In this document: in pieces, positions 26,578 to 34,718 of the stretch
Numbering within the stretch: position 1 is the first letter of the stretch
How the letters are laid out: each line of letters opens with the position of its first letter
Origin: a bacterium
GTDB lineage: Bacteria; Actinomycetota; Acidimicrobiia; Spongiisociales; Spongiisociaceae
Reading direction: 5' to 3'
Length of the DNA stretch: 64,000 nt
NCBI GenBank assembly: GCA_028821575.1
Contig: JAPPFW010000029.1
Span: 73,631-137,630 of the forward strand
Notes under the pieces: model-generated
Seen by the model: the letters and a program-made list of their open reading frames with translations, nothing else
Database searches by the model: none
Told to the model about the DNA's origin: nothing
Program-made: the position numbers and the translations under genes

Positions 26578-26937
26578 TCACAACCGCACCGTGGGCAGTC
26601 GCCTCAGCTCGCGGTTGACCGGGTCGACATGGATTCCTGCAGATTCCAGGGCGGTGGCGCCCAGTAGCGGATCGGAGTGAGGTTCGCCGAATATCACGGT
26701 CGCGCCGACGGTCTCACCCATGATCTCGAACTCGGCAACCGTGACTTCGAACCGGACTCTTGTACCGTCAGCAAGCTCGTATTCACGGGAACTCCGCGGC
26801 GTGAGACCGATGGATTCGAGCCACGGTCCGGGAACCAACGAGTCGATGGCTCCCGTATCCACCAGAAACCGGCCTCGCCACTCCTGGTCCGGCGCGGCAG
26901 GATTCCGTACGATCACGTTCGCGTAGGTCATGCCCAT
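26578..26937 (-). CDS. Clan AA (retropepsin-like) aspartic protease
   Basis: This 119-residue protein has the single-domain pepsin/retropepsin motif FLVDTGAIDSLVP, in which DTG carries the catalytic aspartate, and the later segment DPLLGATALESAG. Such small proteases act as homodimers. I chose ATG at 26937 because AAAGGAG stands 5 bases upstream. A -35/-10 pair in an AT-rich island lies behind it. It is a monocistronic orphan between the CCG gene and dapD. Small members of this family often lie near mobile or toxin-antitoxin genes, but none is visible here. Confidence 0.8.
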   Translation of the reverse strand: MGMTYANVIVRNPAAPDQEWRGRFLVDTGAIDSLVPGPWLESIGLTPRSSREYELADGTRVRFEVTVAEFEIMGETVGATVIFGEPHSDPLLGATALESAGIHVDPVNRELRRLPTVRL

Positions 26938-26957
26938 GGTCGCTCCTTTGCTCAGCA

Positions 26958-26987
26958 ACTATAGTAGAGTTACTGATATTCTAACAA
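26958..26987 (-). promoter_or_regulatory. Promoter of the aspartic protease gene
   Basis: Reading leftward, TTGTTA (26982-26987) and TATAGT (26958-26963) are 18 bases apart in a conspicuous AT-rich island. The predicted start codon is about 20 bases further on. Confidence 0.45.
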
Positions 26988-27118
26988 TCGCAGAATATTA
27001 TCAGAACCAGCTCAGGAAGCTGGAATCCGAGGGATGCGAGCCCGAGGCAGACCGCCGCTCCCGGTGCCGCCCGATCGATCCGGGATTAGTCGAGCCCTCC
27101 GGTTGGTGACGGGCCGCC

Positions 27119-27160
27119 CTGCTGTGGCCCGGACTCATCGACGTGGCCTCGCTCGTCTGA
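27119..27160 (+). pseudogene. 3' remnant of a fourth CCG-protein gene
   Basis: These 42 bases encode LLWPGLIDVASLV and a stop, identical in protein to the last 13 residues of CCG paralogue 3 (26430-26471) with a few silent differences. No cysteine motif or open frame of the family remains upstream. It is therefore the end of a duplicated or recombined CCG gene, now stranded beside dapD. Confidence 0.7.
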
Positions 27161-27166
27161 GCCCGG

Positions 27167-27991
27167 TCAAAGCGCGAAGCCGAAGTCCCTGGCCGCCTCC
27201 ATCAACTCCAGTTTGTCATCGTGCGCGCCAGAACGGCTTCCAATGATGAGCGCGCAGTTCACCTCGAAGGTCCCACCCGGGAACTCGCGCCTGCGGCTCC
27301 CCGGGATGACGATCGAGCCGGGCGGCACCTCGCCCCGGTAGGTGACAGGCGGACTCCGGGTGACGTCGATCACATGGGTGGAACCCGTTATCGAATTCTG
27401 GGCGGCGATGACCGCTCCCTCGCCCACGATGACCCCCTCCACGATGATCGAGCGGGATCCGATGAAGGCGTCGTCCTCGACGATCACCGGTCTCGCCCCG
27501 GCGGGCTCCAGCACGCCCCCGATCCCGACTCCACCCGAGAGGTGGACCCTGCGGCCGATCTGGGCGCCGCTGCCCACCGTTGCCCAGGTGTCCACCAGGG
27601 TTCCCGTGGCTACGTAGGCGCCGATGTTGACGAAGCTGGGCATCATCACCACCCCGGGTTCGAGGTGGCTTCCGTAGCGAGCGATGCCACCGGCGACCAC
27701 CCGGTTCCCGCGAGCCCGGTAGTCGTGCTTGAGGGGCAGCCGGTCATAGAACTCGAGCGGTCCCGCGTGCAGTGTCTCCATCTCGGTGACGCGGAAGTAG
27801 AGGTTGATCGCCTGCTGGATCCAGCCATGAACGACCCACTCACCGTCGACTTTCTCCGCCATCCTGATCACACCCTGATCGAGTAGTGACACGGCCTGCT
27901 CCACGGCAGCGACTTCGTGTACCTCAAGCTCGGACGAGTGCTGGGCAGCAGCGGCGATCACCTCTTCGAGATCGTTGACGCTCGGGCTCAT
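27167..27991 (-). CDS. dapD: 2,3,4,5-tetrahydropyridine-2,6-dicarboxylate N-succinyltransferase
   Basis: This 274-residue cytosolic acyltransferase of the succinylase branch of lysine/diaminopimelate synthesis transfers succinyl from succinyl-CoA to tetrahydrodipicolinate. Landmarks are LPLKHDYRARGNRVVAGG, MMPSFVNIGAYV and GTLVDTWATVGSGAQIG within a left-handed hexapeptide-repeat helix. Length and motifs match the 274-residue proteobacterial DapD, not the longer diverged mycobacterial form. It starts 21 bases after a TPP-enzyme gene on the same strand and is probably co-transcribed with it. An aminotransferase of DapL/DapC type lies 3 kb away. Confidence 0.9.
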   Translation of the reverse strand: MSPSVNDLEEVIAAAAQHSSELEVHEVAAVEQAVSLLDQGVIRMAEKVDGEWVVHGWIQQAINLYFRVTEMETLHAGPLEFYDRLPLKHDYRARGNRVVAGGIARYGSHLEPGVVMMPSFVNIGAYVATGTLVDTWATVGSGAQIGRRVHLSGGVGIGGVLEPAGARPVIVEDDAFIGSRSIIVEGVIVGEGAVIAAQNSITGSTHVIDVTRSPPVTYRGEVPPGSIVIPGSRRREFPGGTFEVNCALIIGSRSGAHDDKLELMEAARDFGFAL

Positions 27992-28012
27992 CTGTGCTCC
28001 TTCCTGGGTGGC

Positions 28013-29722
28013 TTAGTCGGCGCCCTCTATCGACGCACCACCAACGGAACGGTCCAGAACCACATCGACCACGTAGGGACTCGAGGCTTCCATCCCTCGT
28101 TTGATCGCCGGCCCCAAGGTTCCCAGCGCATCCACCCTCTCCCCCGGAACTCCCATCGAACCTGCCAGCGCCACGAAGTCCACCTCTGGGCCGTGGATGT
28201 CTATGCCGGGAAGATCCGACCCCCCTTCGCTCCACGGTCCACCCATGCGGTTCACGATCAATTCCAGAACCCGGTAGCCGCCATTGTTCAGAATGACGAC
28301 GAGCACCGGCAAGTTGCGATTGGCAAGGTTCCACAGCGCGTGCGGGTAGTAGAGAAAGGACCCGTCGCCTACCGCAACCACGACCTTCCGATCAGGCTGC
28401 GCAACCTGCAGACCTGCCGCGGCGCCTACCGAGTACCCGAGGGATATGCCGTTGGCGCCGAAGTAGGAGAGCGGGTCGGGGAAGTCGAGGATGTTCACGA
28501 ACCAGGGCCGGTTCGATATCGTCTCGTCCACGAAGATCCCGCCGGCCGGTATGGTGTCCCGGATGGCCGCGGCGACCCCGACGGCGGTCAGGCTTCCGCT
28601 CGCTACCTCCTCCTTGGCCTTCCGATCCCAGTCCGTGCGCCGCGCCGCTGCCTCATCACTCACCCTTCGGCCCCTCTGGACAGCGACCGACCGATCAAGT
28701 GGAGCACTCTCGAGAGCAGTGCGCAGGCGACGCAGGTTCGCTCCGACGTCGCCCAGAAGAGCCGCCGAGGCGGGGTGGTTCTTACCGACCTCGCTCGGGC
28801 TGTCATCAAGTACGACCGTCTGCACATGGAAGGGGACCAGCGGACCACCCTCGTCGTAACGCGAGACCGGCGCCGACGAGGTCACCCCGCACAGGAATGC
28901 CACGTCGGCTCGGGCGAAGTGATCCCGCATGGCGGCGGCCAGGTTGGGCATCGGCCCGAGATACAAAGGGTGCGAGGAGGGGAAGTTCCAGAGTGTCGCA
29001 TAGCCCTCTGTGTGTACACGAGCCCCGAGAGCTTCGGCTATGGCCGCGAGATCGCGCCAGGCGCGCGCGTGGCCCACCCCGTCACCCGCCACGATCATCG
29101 GCCTCTCGGCGGATGCCAGCACCCGGACCGCGCCCCGGATTGCTCCATCATCCGCAATCGAACTACCCGGCTTCGTGACCCTCGCCGAGCCGAAGCCGTC
29201 ATGATGCTCCAGCAGAACGTTGGGCGGTATCGATACGAAGACCGGAGCGAAAGGTGGGGTCGCGAGTTCCTTGAAAGCCCTCTGCATGACCATGGGAAGC
29301 TCTTCGAGGAATCGGACCTCGTACGACCACTTGGTGAACTGCCCGACCATGGAGAGGAGGTCCGACGCGAGGATGGGATCCTGAACCCGAAGACCGGTGT
29401 GGTGCTGGCCTGCGGTCACCAGAAGAGGTACCCGGGCTCGATGGGCGTTGTAGAGGTTGCCAAGCCCGTGGGCCACACCCGGCGTGACATGGAGGTTGAC
29501 GACTCCCACCTTGCCCGATCCTCGTGCGTACCCGATGGCCTCGCCGACAGCGACGTCCTCGTGGAGGGAGAGGACGTACTTGATCGAGGGATAGTCGTTG
29601 CACCCGTCCACCATGGGCAGTTCCGTCGTGCCCGGATTGCCGAAGATGTAGCGGACTCCCTGCGAGACCAGGTATTCGAAGAAGATGTCCCGTCCGAGGG
29701 CTGTAGGCCGGCTACCCGTCAC
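28013..29722 (-). CDS. TPP-dependent enzyme, benzoylformate decarboxylase-like
   Basis: This is a 569-residue three-domain thiamine diphosphate enzyme. The N-terminal Pyr domain has FGNPGTTELPMVDG and the catalytic glutamate segment LSLHEDVAVGEAIG. The C-terminal PP domain has the cofactor motif GDGSFLYYP...NRNLPVLVVILNNGGY. The NPGTTELP pattern is typical of benzoylformate decarboxylase and related 2-keto-acid decarboxylases, not of acetolactate synthase. It leads a two-gene unit with dapD and faces an acyl-CoA dehydrogenase gene across palindromic element copy 8. A 2-oxo acid from the island's catabolism is a plausible substrate. Confidence 0.87.
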   Translation of the reverse strand: MTGSRPTALGRDIFFEYLVSQGVRYIFGNPGTTELPMVDGCNDYPSIKYVLSLHEDVAVGEAIGYARGSGKVGVVNLHVTPGVAHGLGNLYNAHRARVPLLVTAGQHHTGLRVQDPILASDLLSMVGQFTKWSYEVRFLEELPMVMQRAFKELATPPFAPVFVSIPPNVLLEHHDGFGSARVTKPGSSIADDGAIRGAVRVLASAERPMIVAGDGVGHARAWRDLAAIAEALGARVHTEGYATLWNFPSSHPLYLGPMPNLAAAMRDHFARADVAFLCGVTSSAPVSRYDEGGPLVPFHVQTVVLDDSPSEVGKNHPASAALLGDVGANLRRLRTALESAPLDRSVAVQRGRRVSDEAAARRTDWDRKAKEEVASGSLTAVGVAAAIRDTIPAGGIFVDETISNRPWFVNILDFPDPLSYFGANGISLGYSVGAAAGLQVAQPDRKVVVAVGDGSFLYYPHALWNLANRNLPVLVVILNNGGYRVLELIVNRMGGPWSEGGSDLPGIDIHGPEVDFVALAGSMGVPGERVDALGTLGPAIKRGMEASSPYVVDVVLDRSVGGASIEGAD

Positions 29723-29740
29723 CGGAGGGTGGCTCCTTGA

Positions 29741-29758
29741 ACTCGCGAACCGATATCG
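29741..29758 (+). promoter_or_regulatory. Palindromic element, copy 8 (TPP enzyme / acyl-CoA dehydrogenase)
   Basis: The sequence ACTCG-CGAAC-CGATATCG has an intact right half but only 3 of 5 matches in the left arm. It is 18 bases upstream of the leftward TPP-enzyme start and about 80 bases before the rightward acyl-CoA dehydrogenase. Confidence 0.45.
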
Positions 29759-29837
29759 GAGGACGTTACCGATGCACTAGTGTGGTGTCAATCGGCGTCC
29801 GCCGGGCACGATCATCACCGAACCAAAGGGTAGCTCC

Positions 29838-31022
29838 ATGGAAGCATCGCTACGAGCCGGCCCCTTCGAACTCACCGATGAACAGCAGCAACTTCGAGCG
29901 CTGGCAGCCGATCTGGCGCGGACGATCTACGCGCCCCGCGCACAGGAGTGGGATGCGGCCGAGACCCACCTGCCCGATGAGGAGCGGCGGCGGCTCGGCG
30001 AACTCGGACTGCTCGGCATCACGCTTCCCGAAGAGTACGGAGGGATGGGACGGCCGCTGATCGACGCCCTGATCGTCATCGAAGAACTGGCCAAGGCCAC
30101 ACAGGTGGCCGCCTGGCCGGTCTTCGAAGCCACCACCGGACCTGCCCGGGTCATAGACCTGTTCGGCACTGAGGAGCAGAAGCGCCGCTGGCTTCCCCCG
30201 GTCTGTCGGGGCGACAAGACGATCGCGGTTTCCATCTCCGAGCCGGATGCCGGTTCAGCCGCCACTGACATGTCCACCCGGGCGCGGGCGCACGGCGACG
30301 AGATCGTAATCGATGGCATGAAGCGATGGTGCTCCGGGGCTGGTTACTCCGAGCAATACCTCGTATACGTACGCCTGGGGGAGGAACTGGGCGCCCGCGG
30401 CATCGGCGCCGTCGTCGTGGACCAGGATGCGCCCGGTCTCGAGTTCGGACCGCAGGAACGGCTCATGGGGTTCCGGGGTATCGGGTCGGCTGATATGTTC
30501 TTCAACGGGGTGCGGATTCCTCGCGAGAACCTGCTGGTAGCCAAGGGCGGATTCTCGAAGCTGTTCACCGCCTTCTCCATCGAGCGTCTCGGCAACGCCA
30601 CGATGGCCCTCGCGCTCGGGCAGACGGCTCTCGACCGATCCGCCCGCTACGTACAGGAGCGACACCAGTTCGGACGCCCGGTAGCGGAGTTCCAGCTGGT
30701 GCAAGCAACCATCGCCGACATGGTCATGCAGGTCGAGGCGGCGCGGCTGCTCATCCATCGGGCTGCTGTCTCGGCCGGACGGGGAGCACCTCCGGCCTTG
30801 GAGGCGTCGGTGGCCAAGTGCTTCGCGAACGAGATGGCCAAGCGAGTCTCCGATCTCGGCATCCAACTACACGGAGGCTACGGCTACTCGGTCGAGTTCG
30901 ATATGGAGCGGCTCCACCGGGATGCGCACGGTTGGGCATTGGCGGGCGGAACCACCAACATCCAGCGGGTGAGGATCGCGTCGGAGTACTTGGGACGCCG
31001 CTTCGGCCAGCGGAGGAACTGA
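29838..31022 (+). CDS. Acyl-CoA dehydrogenase family protein
   Basis: This 394-residue FAD enzyme has the usual three-part fold: an N-terminal helical domain, a beta-domain with AVSISEPDAGSAATDMSTRA, and a C-terminal helical domain with ERHQFGRPVAEFQLVQ and LHGGYGYSVEFDMERLHRDA. At the position of the classical catalytic glutamate (YEGTSEIQ in medium-chain enzymes) it reads GGTTNIQR, so the base must come from elsewhere or the enzyme is atypical. It stands alone, divergent from the TPP-enzyme gene, and converges on an aminotransferase. The substrate is unknown. Confidence 0.87.
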   Translation: MEASLRAGPFELTDEQQQLRALAADLARTIYAPRAQEWDAAETHLPDEERRRLGELGLLGITLPEEYGGMGRPLIDALIVIEELAKATQVAAWPVFEATTGPARVIDLFGTEEQKRRWLPPVCRGDKTIAVSISEPDAGSAATDMSTRARAHGDEIVIDGMKRWCSGAGYSEQYLVYVRLGEELGARGIGAVVVDQDAPGLEFGPQERLMGFRGIGSADMFFNGVRIPRENLLVAKGGFSKLFTAFSIERLGNATMALALGQTALDRSARYVQERHQFGRPVAEFQLVQATIADMVMQVEAARLLIHRAAVSAGRGAPPALEASVAKCFANEMAKRVSDLGIQLHGGYGYSVEFDMERLHRDAHGWALAGGTTNIQRVRIASEYLGRRFGQRRN

Positions 31023-31041
31023 TTCACTCCAGATGAATAGT

Positions 31042-31076
31042 TCCAGTGGTCAGTGGTCAGTGGTCAGCGGCAAGTG
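31042..31076. repeat. Tandem heptamer array, GTCAGTG type x5
   Basis: TCCAGTG, GTCAGTG x2, GTCAGCG and GCAAGTG follow each other in 7-base register just after the acyl-CoA dehydrogenase stop. The array at 31101-31128 is partly complementary, so the two could pair in RNA. Confidence 0.85.
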
Positions 31077-31100
31077 ACGGAACCTGATAAGCCCTAGGTC

Positions 31101-31128
31101 GCGACTGGCCACTGGCGACTGGCCACTG
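31101..31128. repeat. Tandem heptamer array, GCSACTG x4
   Basis: GCGACTG and GCCACTG alternate twice in 7-base register. On the opposite strand the unit is CAGTGGC, a permutation of the GTCAGTG unit found 25 bases to the left, giving an inverted arrangement between convergent genes. Confidence 0.85.
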
Positions 31129-31140
31129 GAATATGAGGGC

Positions 31141-32346
31141 CTATCCGTCGCGGGGCGGATGCCCAGGGAGGAGAGAGTCGCCAGCGGACTCGATGCGCTG
31201 CATGGCCTCATCGAGGCGGGCATCGGGGATGGTGAGGGAGAAGCGCACGAAACCCTCGCCGTACCGCCCGTAGCCGATCCCTGGGATCGCAACCACCGCG
31301 GTCTCGTCCAGCAGCCTGGTGAAGAAATCCATGCTGCTGACCCCAGAGGGCAACGGCGCCCACACGTAAAAGGTTCCAGGAGGCGGTGTCACCGCCAGGC
31401 CGGTCCGCCGGAGGGCGGCCACGACCCTGTCGCGCCGTCGCCGGTATACCTCCATCTTGGCGCGCAGCACATGTTCCGGAGTCTCGAGGGCGACGATCGA
31501 TGCTCTCTGGACGGCGCCGAACAGGCCGGCGTCCGTGTTCAGCTTCATGCTGCGGATCATTCCGACTACCTCCGGGTTTCCCACGGCCATGCCGCTGCGC
31601 CATCCGGTCATGTTGTAGGACTTGGAAAGGCTGTTTAACTCGACAGCCACGTCCTTGGCCCCTTCGACGGACAGGACACTGGGCGCCGCAACGCCTCCGA
31701 ACGTGATGTCGGCGTAGGGATTGTCGCTCACCAGGATCGTTCCCGTCCGGTGGGCGAACTCCACTGCCTGCGCGTAGAACTCGAGCGAGGCGACCGCCGC
31801 GGTCGGATTATTCGGATAGGAGATCCAGATGGCCCTTGCCCGGACCGCGAGGCTCCGGGGAATCGAGTCGAAATCGATCAGGAAACCGTTCTCGGCCAGC
31901 AGCGGCACCTTACGCACCTCGGCGCCGGACAGGATGGCGGCCGCCTCGTAGGCGGGGAAAGCGGGATCGGGGATGAGAGCCAGATCGCCGGGGTTGAGCA
32001 CTCCCATGCAGAAGTGGAGGTTGCCCTCCTTGCTGCCCATCAGCGGCAGTACCTCGGTCTCGGGATCCACCGAGGTCTCGAACCGGCGCCGGTACCAGGC
32101 GGAGATCGCCGAGCGGAACTCCGGGAGACCGCGGGCCAAGCCGTGGGGATACCGGTGGTTCACCGGGTCCTGTGCCGCTTCGAGAAGCGCCTCCACCACG
32201 TGGGGTGGGGTCGGGAGGTCGGGGTCGCCCTTCCCCATGTCTATCACATCCCGTCCCGCCTGGCGGGCCTCTGCCACGCGGCGGTGGATCTCGACGTAGA
32301 CGTAGGGGGGCAGGGCTTCGAGGCGCTGAGATCTGGCCAGGTCCAT
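31141..32346 (-). CDS. Class I/II aminotransferase, DapL/DapC-like
   Basis: This 401-residue PLP enzyme of fold type I has PLP contacts including WISYPNNPTAA and SDNPYADITF, and the cofactor lysine in SLSKSYNMTGWRSG. The sequence resembles LL-diaminopimelate aminotransferases and the actinobacterial succinyldiaminopimelate transaminase group. Because dapD is 3 kb away, a DapC role is plausible, but use on other 2-oxo acids from the island is equally possible. It is divergent from the MmgE/PrpD gene at 32429, sharing palindromic element copy 9. Confidence 0.85.
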   Translation of the reverse strand: MDLARSQRLEALPPYVYVEIHRRVAEARQAGRDVIDMGKGDPDLPTPPHVVEALLEAAQDPVNHRYPHGLARGLPEFRSAISAWYRRRFETSVDPETEVLPLMGSKEGNLHFCMGVLNPGDLALIPDPAFPAYEAAAILSGAEVRKVPLLAENGFLIDFDSIPRSLAVRARAIWISYPNNPTAAVASLEFYAQAVEFAHRTGTILVSDNPYADITFGGVAAPSVLSVEGAKDVAVELNSLSKSYNMTGWRSGMAVGNPEVVGMIRSMKLNTDAGLFGAVQRASIVALETPEHVLRAKMEVYRRRRDRVVAALRRTGLAVTPPPGTFYVWAPLPSGVSSMDFFTRLLDETAVVAIPGIGYGRYGEGFVRFSLTIPDARLDEAMQRIESAGDSLLPGHPPRDG

Positions 32347-32383
32347 CGGAGGTCCACGGGGTCGGCGGTCGCGGTGAGGCTAG

Positions 32384-32401
32384 CATCGAGACCCGATATC
32401 G
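32384..32401 (+). promoter_or_regulatory. Palindromic element, copy 9 (aminotransferase / MmgE-PrpD)
   Basis: CATCG-AGACC-CGATATCG lies 37 bases upstream of the leftward aminotransferase start and 27 bases before the rightward MmgE/PrpD start. Confidence 0.55.
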
Positions 32402-32428
32402 GTACGCGTAACCGAGTGAGGAGAGGCG

Positions 32429-33820
32429 ATGGGGACGGGTGGAGTAGGTCGTGGGCCACCGGTGCGAAACGGCCGCGACTTCGCCCCGGTCCCCTACCCA
32501 ACGCAGACCGAACGGCTCGCCGCACATGCGGTGGGGCTCCGCTTCGAAGACATCCCTCGACCTGCCGTGGACAAGATGAAGGACCACATCGTCCATCATC
32601 TAGGACTGGCACTGCGGGATCTCGCCACCCAAGAAGGCAGCCAGGCCGTCCGGATCGCCGAGTCGTTCGGCCATGAGGGATCTGCCACCATCGTCGGCAC
32701 GCGGACCCGAACCGCACCTTTGGAGGCGACCTTCGCCAACACGACCCTGATGCGGTCCGACTTCCTCGACGATGTGATCTTCCCCGCCGGTGTTCACGCC
32801 GCTCTCGTGACCCTGCCACCTGCTCTCGCCGTCGCAGAGGAACGCCATTGCTCCGGAGAGGAGTTGCTCACCGCCCTGGTCGCCGGCTACGACGTGATCG
32901 GCAAGCTGGGGAACCCGGCCGGGGTGCGCTCGGCCAGGGCGCCGAGAAGGCCGACCATTCCGTTCGGACCGTTCGGCGGCGCGGCGGCGGTCGCTCGCCT
33001 GCTCGGTCTGTCGGAACACCGGACCGCCCATGCCCTGGGCTACGCAGCGCACTCCGGCATGGGCCTCAGCGAGGGTGACTTCGTGACCCATTACTACAGC
33101 CTGGTGGCCAGGAACGGCTTGATGGCAGCCCTGGCGGCCAGCCATGGCGGGCAAGCGGCCCTGGCGGTGATGGAGGGCCGGTTCGGCTTCTGGAACACGT
33201 TCTTCACGGGAGTTCCCCCCGCCCTGGACGACTCGCTCGGCACCCTGGGTAAGGAGTTCGAGATCATGAACGCCACGACCAAGCGCTACCCGGGCACGGG
33301 GCTGAACATCGTTCCGATCGAACTCACCACGCGGTTGGTGGAGGACTATTCCCTGACCGCTACGAGTACCCGCTCGGTCACCGTGTTCCTGCCCGTCGAG
33401 CGCGAGAACTTCGTCACGGGCCACATGCATCCCCCCTTCGAGAGCGAGGCGGCAGCCCGCAGTTCGTTGGTCCTGGCCATCGCCACCATCCTTGCGACCG
33501 GAACCCTAGACCCGGCGCTTGTCAAGCAATACACGCGGCCGGATCTGGTGGAGCTCTGCAGCCGGATCCGCGTGGTCCTGGAGGACGGGCATCCAATCCG
33601 CTACGCCAGGATCGAGATCGATGCCCTCGATGGACGTTCGGTGGTCGCCGAGGGACATGACCACGCCTTCGATCCGGCAGACTGGTTCCGCTGGCTCTCC
33701 ATCGGCGGAAGCGAAGCCCTCGGACGCGATACGCTTGCCGGCTTGACGGAAACGCTGTCCCGACTAGAGGAACTCGACGACGTGGCCAACCTGACGACCT
33801 TGCTCCGACCGTCCGGCTAG
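32429..33820 (+). CDS. MmgE/PrpD family protein
   Basis: This 463-residue single-domain MmgE/PrpD protein keeps a histidine at the active-site position (AGVHAALVTLP) and a KRYP lysine motif (TTKRYPGTGLN). GAGGAGAGG precedes the ATG at close spacing. The stop codon TAG is part of a CTAG that is the left target duplication of a MITE-like element. The right duplication holds the stop of the convergent racemase gene. The pairing of MmgE/PrpD with a racemase repeats the arrangement at 11.9-14.1 kb. The family suggests dehydratase, decarboxylase or epimerase chemistry on a carboxylate. Confidence 0.88.
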   Translation: MGTGGVGRGPPVRNGRDFAPVPYPTQTERLAAHAVGLRFEDIPRPAVDKMKDHIVHHLGLALRDLATQEGSQAVRIAESFGHEGSATIVGTRTRTAPLEATFANTTLMRSDFLDDVIFPAGVHAALVTLPPALAVAEERHCSGEELLTALVAGYDVIGKLGNPAGVRSARAPRRPTIPFGPFGGAAAVARLLGLSEHRTAHALGYAAHSGMGLSEGDFVTHYYSLVARNGLMAALAASHGGQAALAVMEGRFGFWNTFFTGVPPALDDSLGTLGKEFEIMNATTKRYPGTGLNIVPIELTTRLVEDYSLTATSTRSVTVFLPVERENFVTGHMHPPFESEAAARSSLVLAIATILATGTLDPALVKQYTRPDLVELCSRIRVVLEDGHPIRYARIEIDALDGRSVVAEGHDHAFDPADWFRWLSIGGSEALGRDTLAGLTETLSRLEELDDVANLTTLLRPSG

Positions 33821-33927
33821 GAGGGTGCTGAAAACTGAACTAGCGGGGTTCGCCGTTTGGCAAACTACCTGGTCAGAGCATCGAGGGCTAGCAGGCGAAC
33901 CCCTTTGTACGGGCTTTCAGCACCCTC
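33821..33927. mobile_element. 107-bp MITE-like element with CTAG duplications
   Basis: The element has perfect 13-bp terminal inverted repeats (GAGGGTGCTGAAA at 33821-33833 and its complement at 33915-33927). A second perfect inner pair (GGGGTTCGCC, 33845-33854 and 33894-33903) lies inside, with a small GTTTG/CAAAC hairpin between. CTAG stands on both sides (33817-33820 and 33928-33931), matching the YTAR target duplications of the IS5 subgroup. It has no coding capacity and could fold into one long hairpin, so it may also terminate both convergent genes. Confidence 0.7.
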
Positions 33928-34659
33928 CTAGGACGTACCGAACGTCCGTCCGAGCAGGGACTGATGCGTCGAGGTGACCAGGGAGTAAAGATCGAAGATC
34001 GGGAGGCCGGTCGCCCGCCGCATCGCCTTGCCCCAGGGAACGAAGTTCGTGCACTCGAGGACGATCGCGCCCACATCAGGATGCTCCTCGACCTGGCGGC
34101 GGGCCAGGGCTTCCAACTCTGCCTCCAGCACCGCGGCGTCGGCGACGACCGTCTGGTCGATGTACACCTGCGGGAAGACGGCGTCCCTCGGCATGGAAGT
34201 GACAACCGTGTCGACCTCCCCCGGCTTCCAGCCCATGCCGATGAAGTGGCGGCCCGTCAGGTGCGGGCGTTCGGTGAGGATGCCGACCTTGCGCCCCGGC
34301 CCGACGAGGCGGGCCGCCAACGGGACCTGGAGCAGGGCCGAGGTAAGCATCGGGACGCCGACGCTCGCCTGCATCGCCCGGTGGAAGACCGATAGGAATC
34401 CGCAGCTGGTGGTGATCGCCCTCACTCCCTTCGCCTCCAACTCTCTTGCGCCCTCGATGAAAGGGTCGAGCAAGGTCGGGTCGGGTTCCGAGCCCATGAT
34501 CCGGCTCGTGTCGGCCCCCTCCACGACCTTGTAGAGAACCGGGAACGGCCACGTCAGGGCGTTCCCCACATCGCCGGGCGGTCTGGGGCAGGTCGTGTCG
34601 AGCATGAGGATCCCGATGTCGTGGCCGTAGACGGTAAGGCCACCCTTCACGATCACCAT
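33928..34659 (-). CDS. Aspartate/glutamate racemase superfamily protein
   Basis: This is a 243-residue paralogue of the enzymes at 13399 and 36483. The catalytic cysteine pair is seen as TTSCGFLS and LECTNFVPW, and the N-terminus follows the shared pattern (TVYGHDIGILMLDTTCPR, then GDVGNALTWPFP). GGAGG stands just before the ATG. It converges on the MmgE/PrpD gene across the MITE-like element and is divergent from the aconitase X operon, sharing palindromic element copy 10. Racemisation or isomerisation of an acidic substrate is likely; the specific one is unknown. Confidence 0.85.
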   Translation of the reverse strand: MVIVKGGLTVYGHDIGILMLDTTCPRPPGDVGNALTWPFPVLYKVVEGADTSRIMGSEPDPTLLDPFIEGARELEAKGVRAITTSCGFLSVFHRAMQASVGVPMLTSALLQVPLAARLVGPGRKVGILTERPHLTGRHFIGMGWKPGEVDTVVTSMPRDAVFPQVYIDQTVVADAAVLEAELEALARRQVEEHPDVGAIVLECTNFVPWGKAMRRATGLPIFDLYSLVTSTHQSLLGRTFGTS

Positions 34660-34718
34660 CGCCCTCCTTCAGCCGCCGACGCCGGACCTCCGACTCGGGC
34701 CCGAGACTATCAACCTGA

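Noticed and set aside
26567-26579. CCGAT-CGT-ATCGG palindrome near the aspartic protease stop
   Set aside because: Spacer and arms differ from the shared element and it lies at the 3' end of a gene, so it was not counted as a regulon site.
33817-33931. Simple intrinsic terminator
   Set aside because: The outer arms are 81 bases apart, have a nested second inverted repeat and CTAG duplications, which fit a mobile element better, though it may also terminate.
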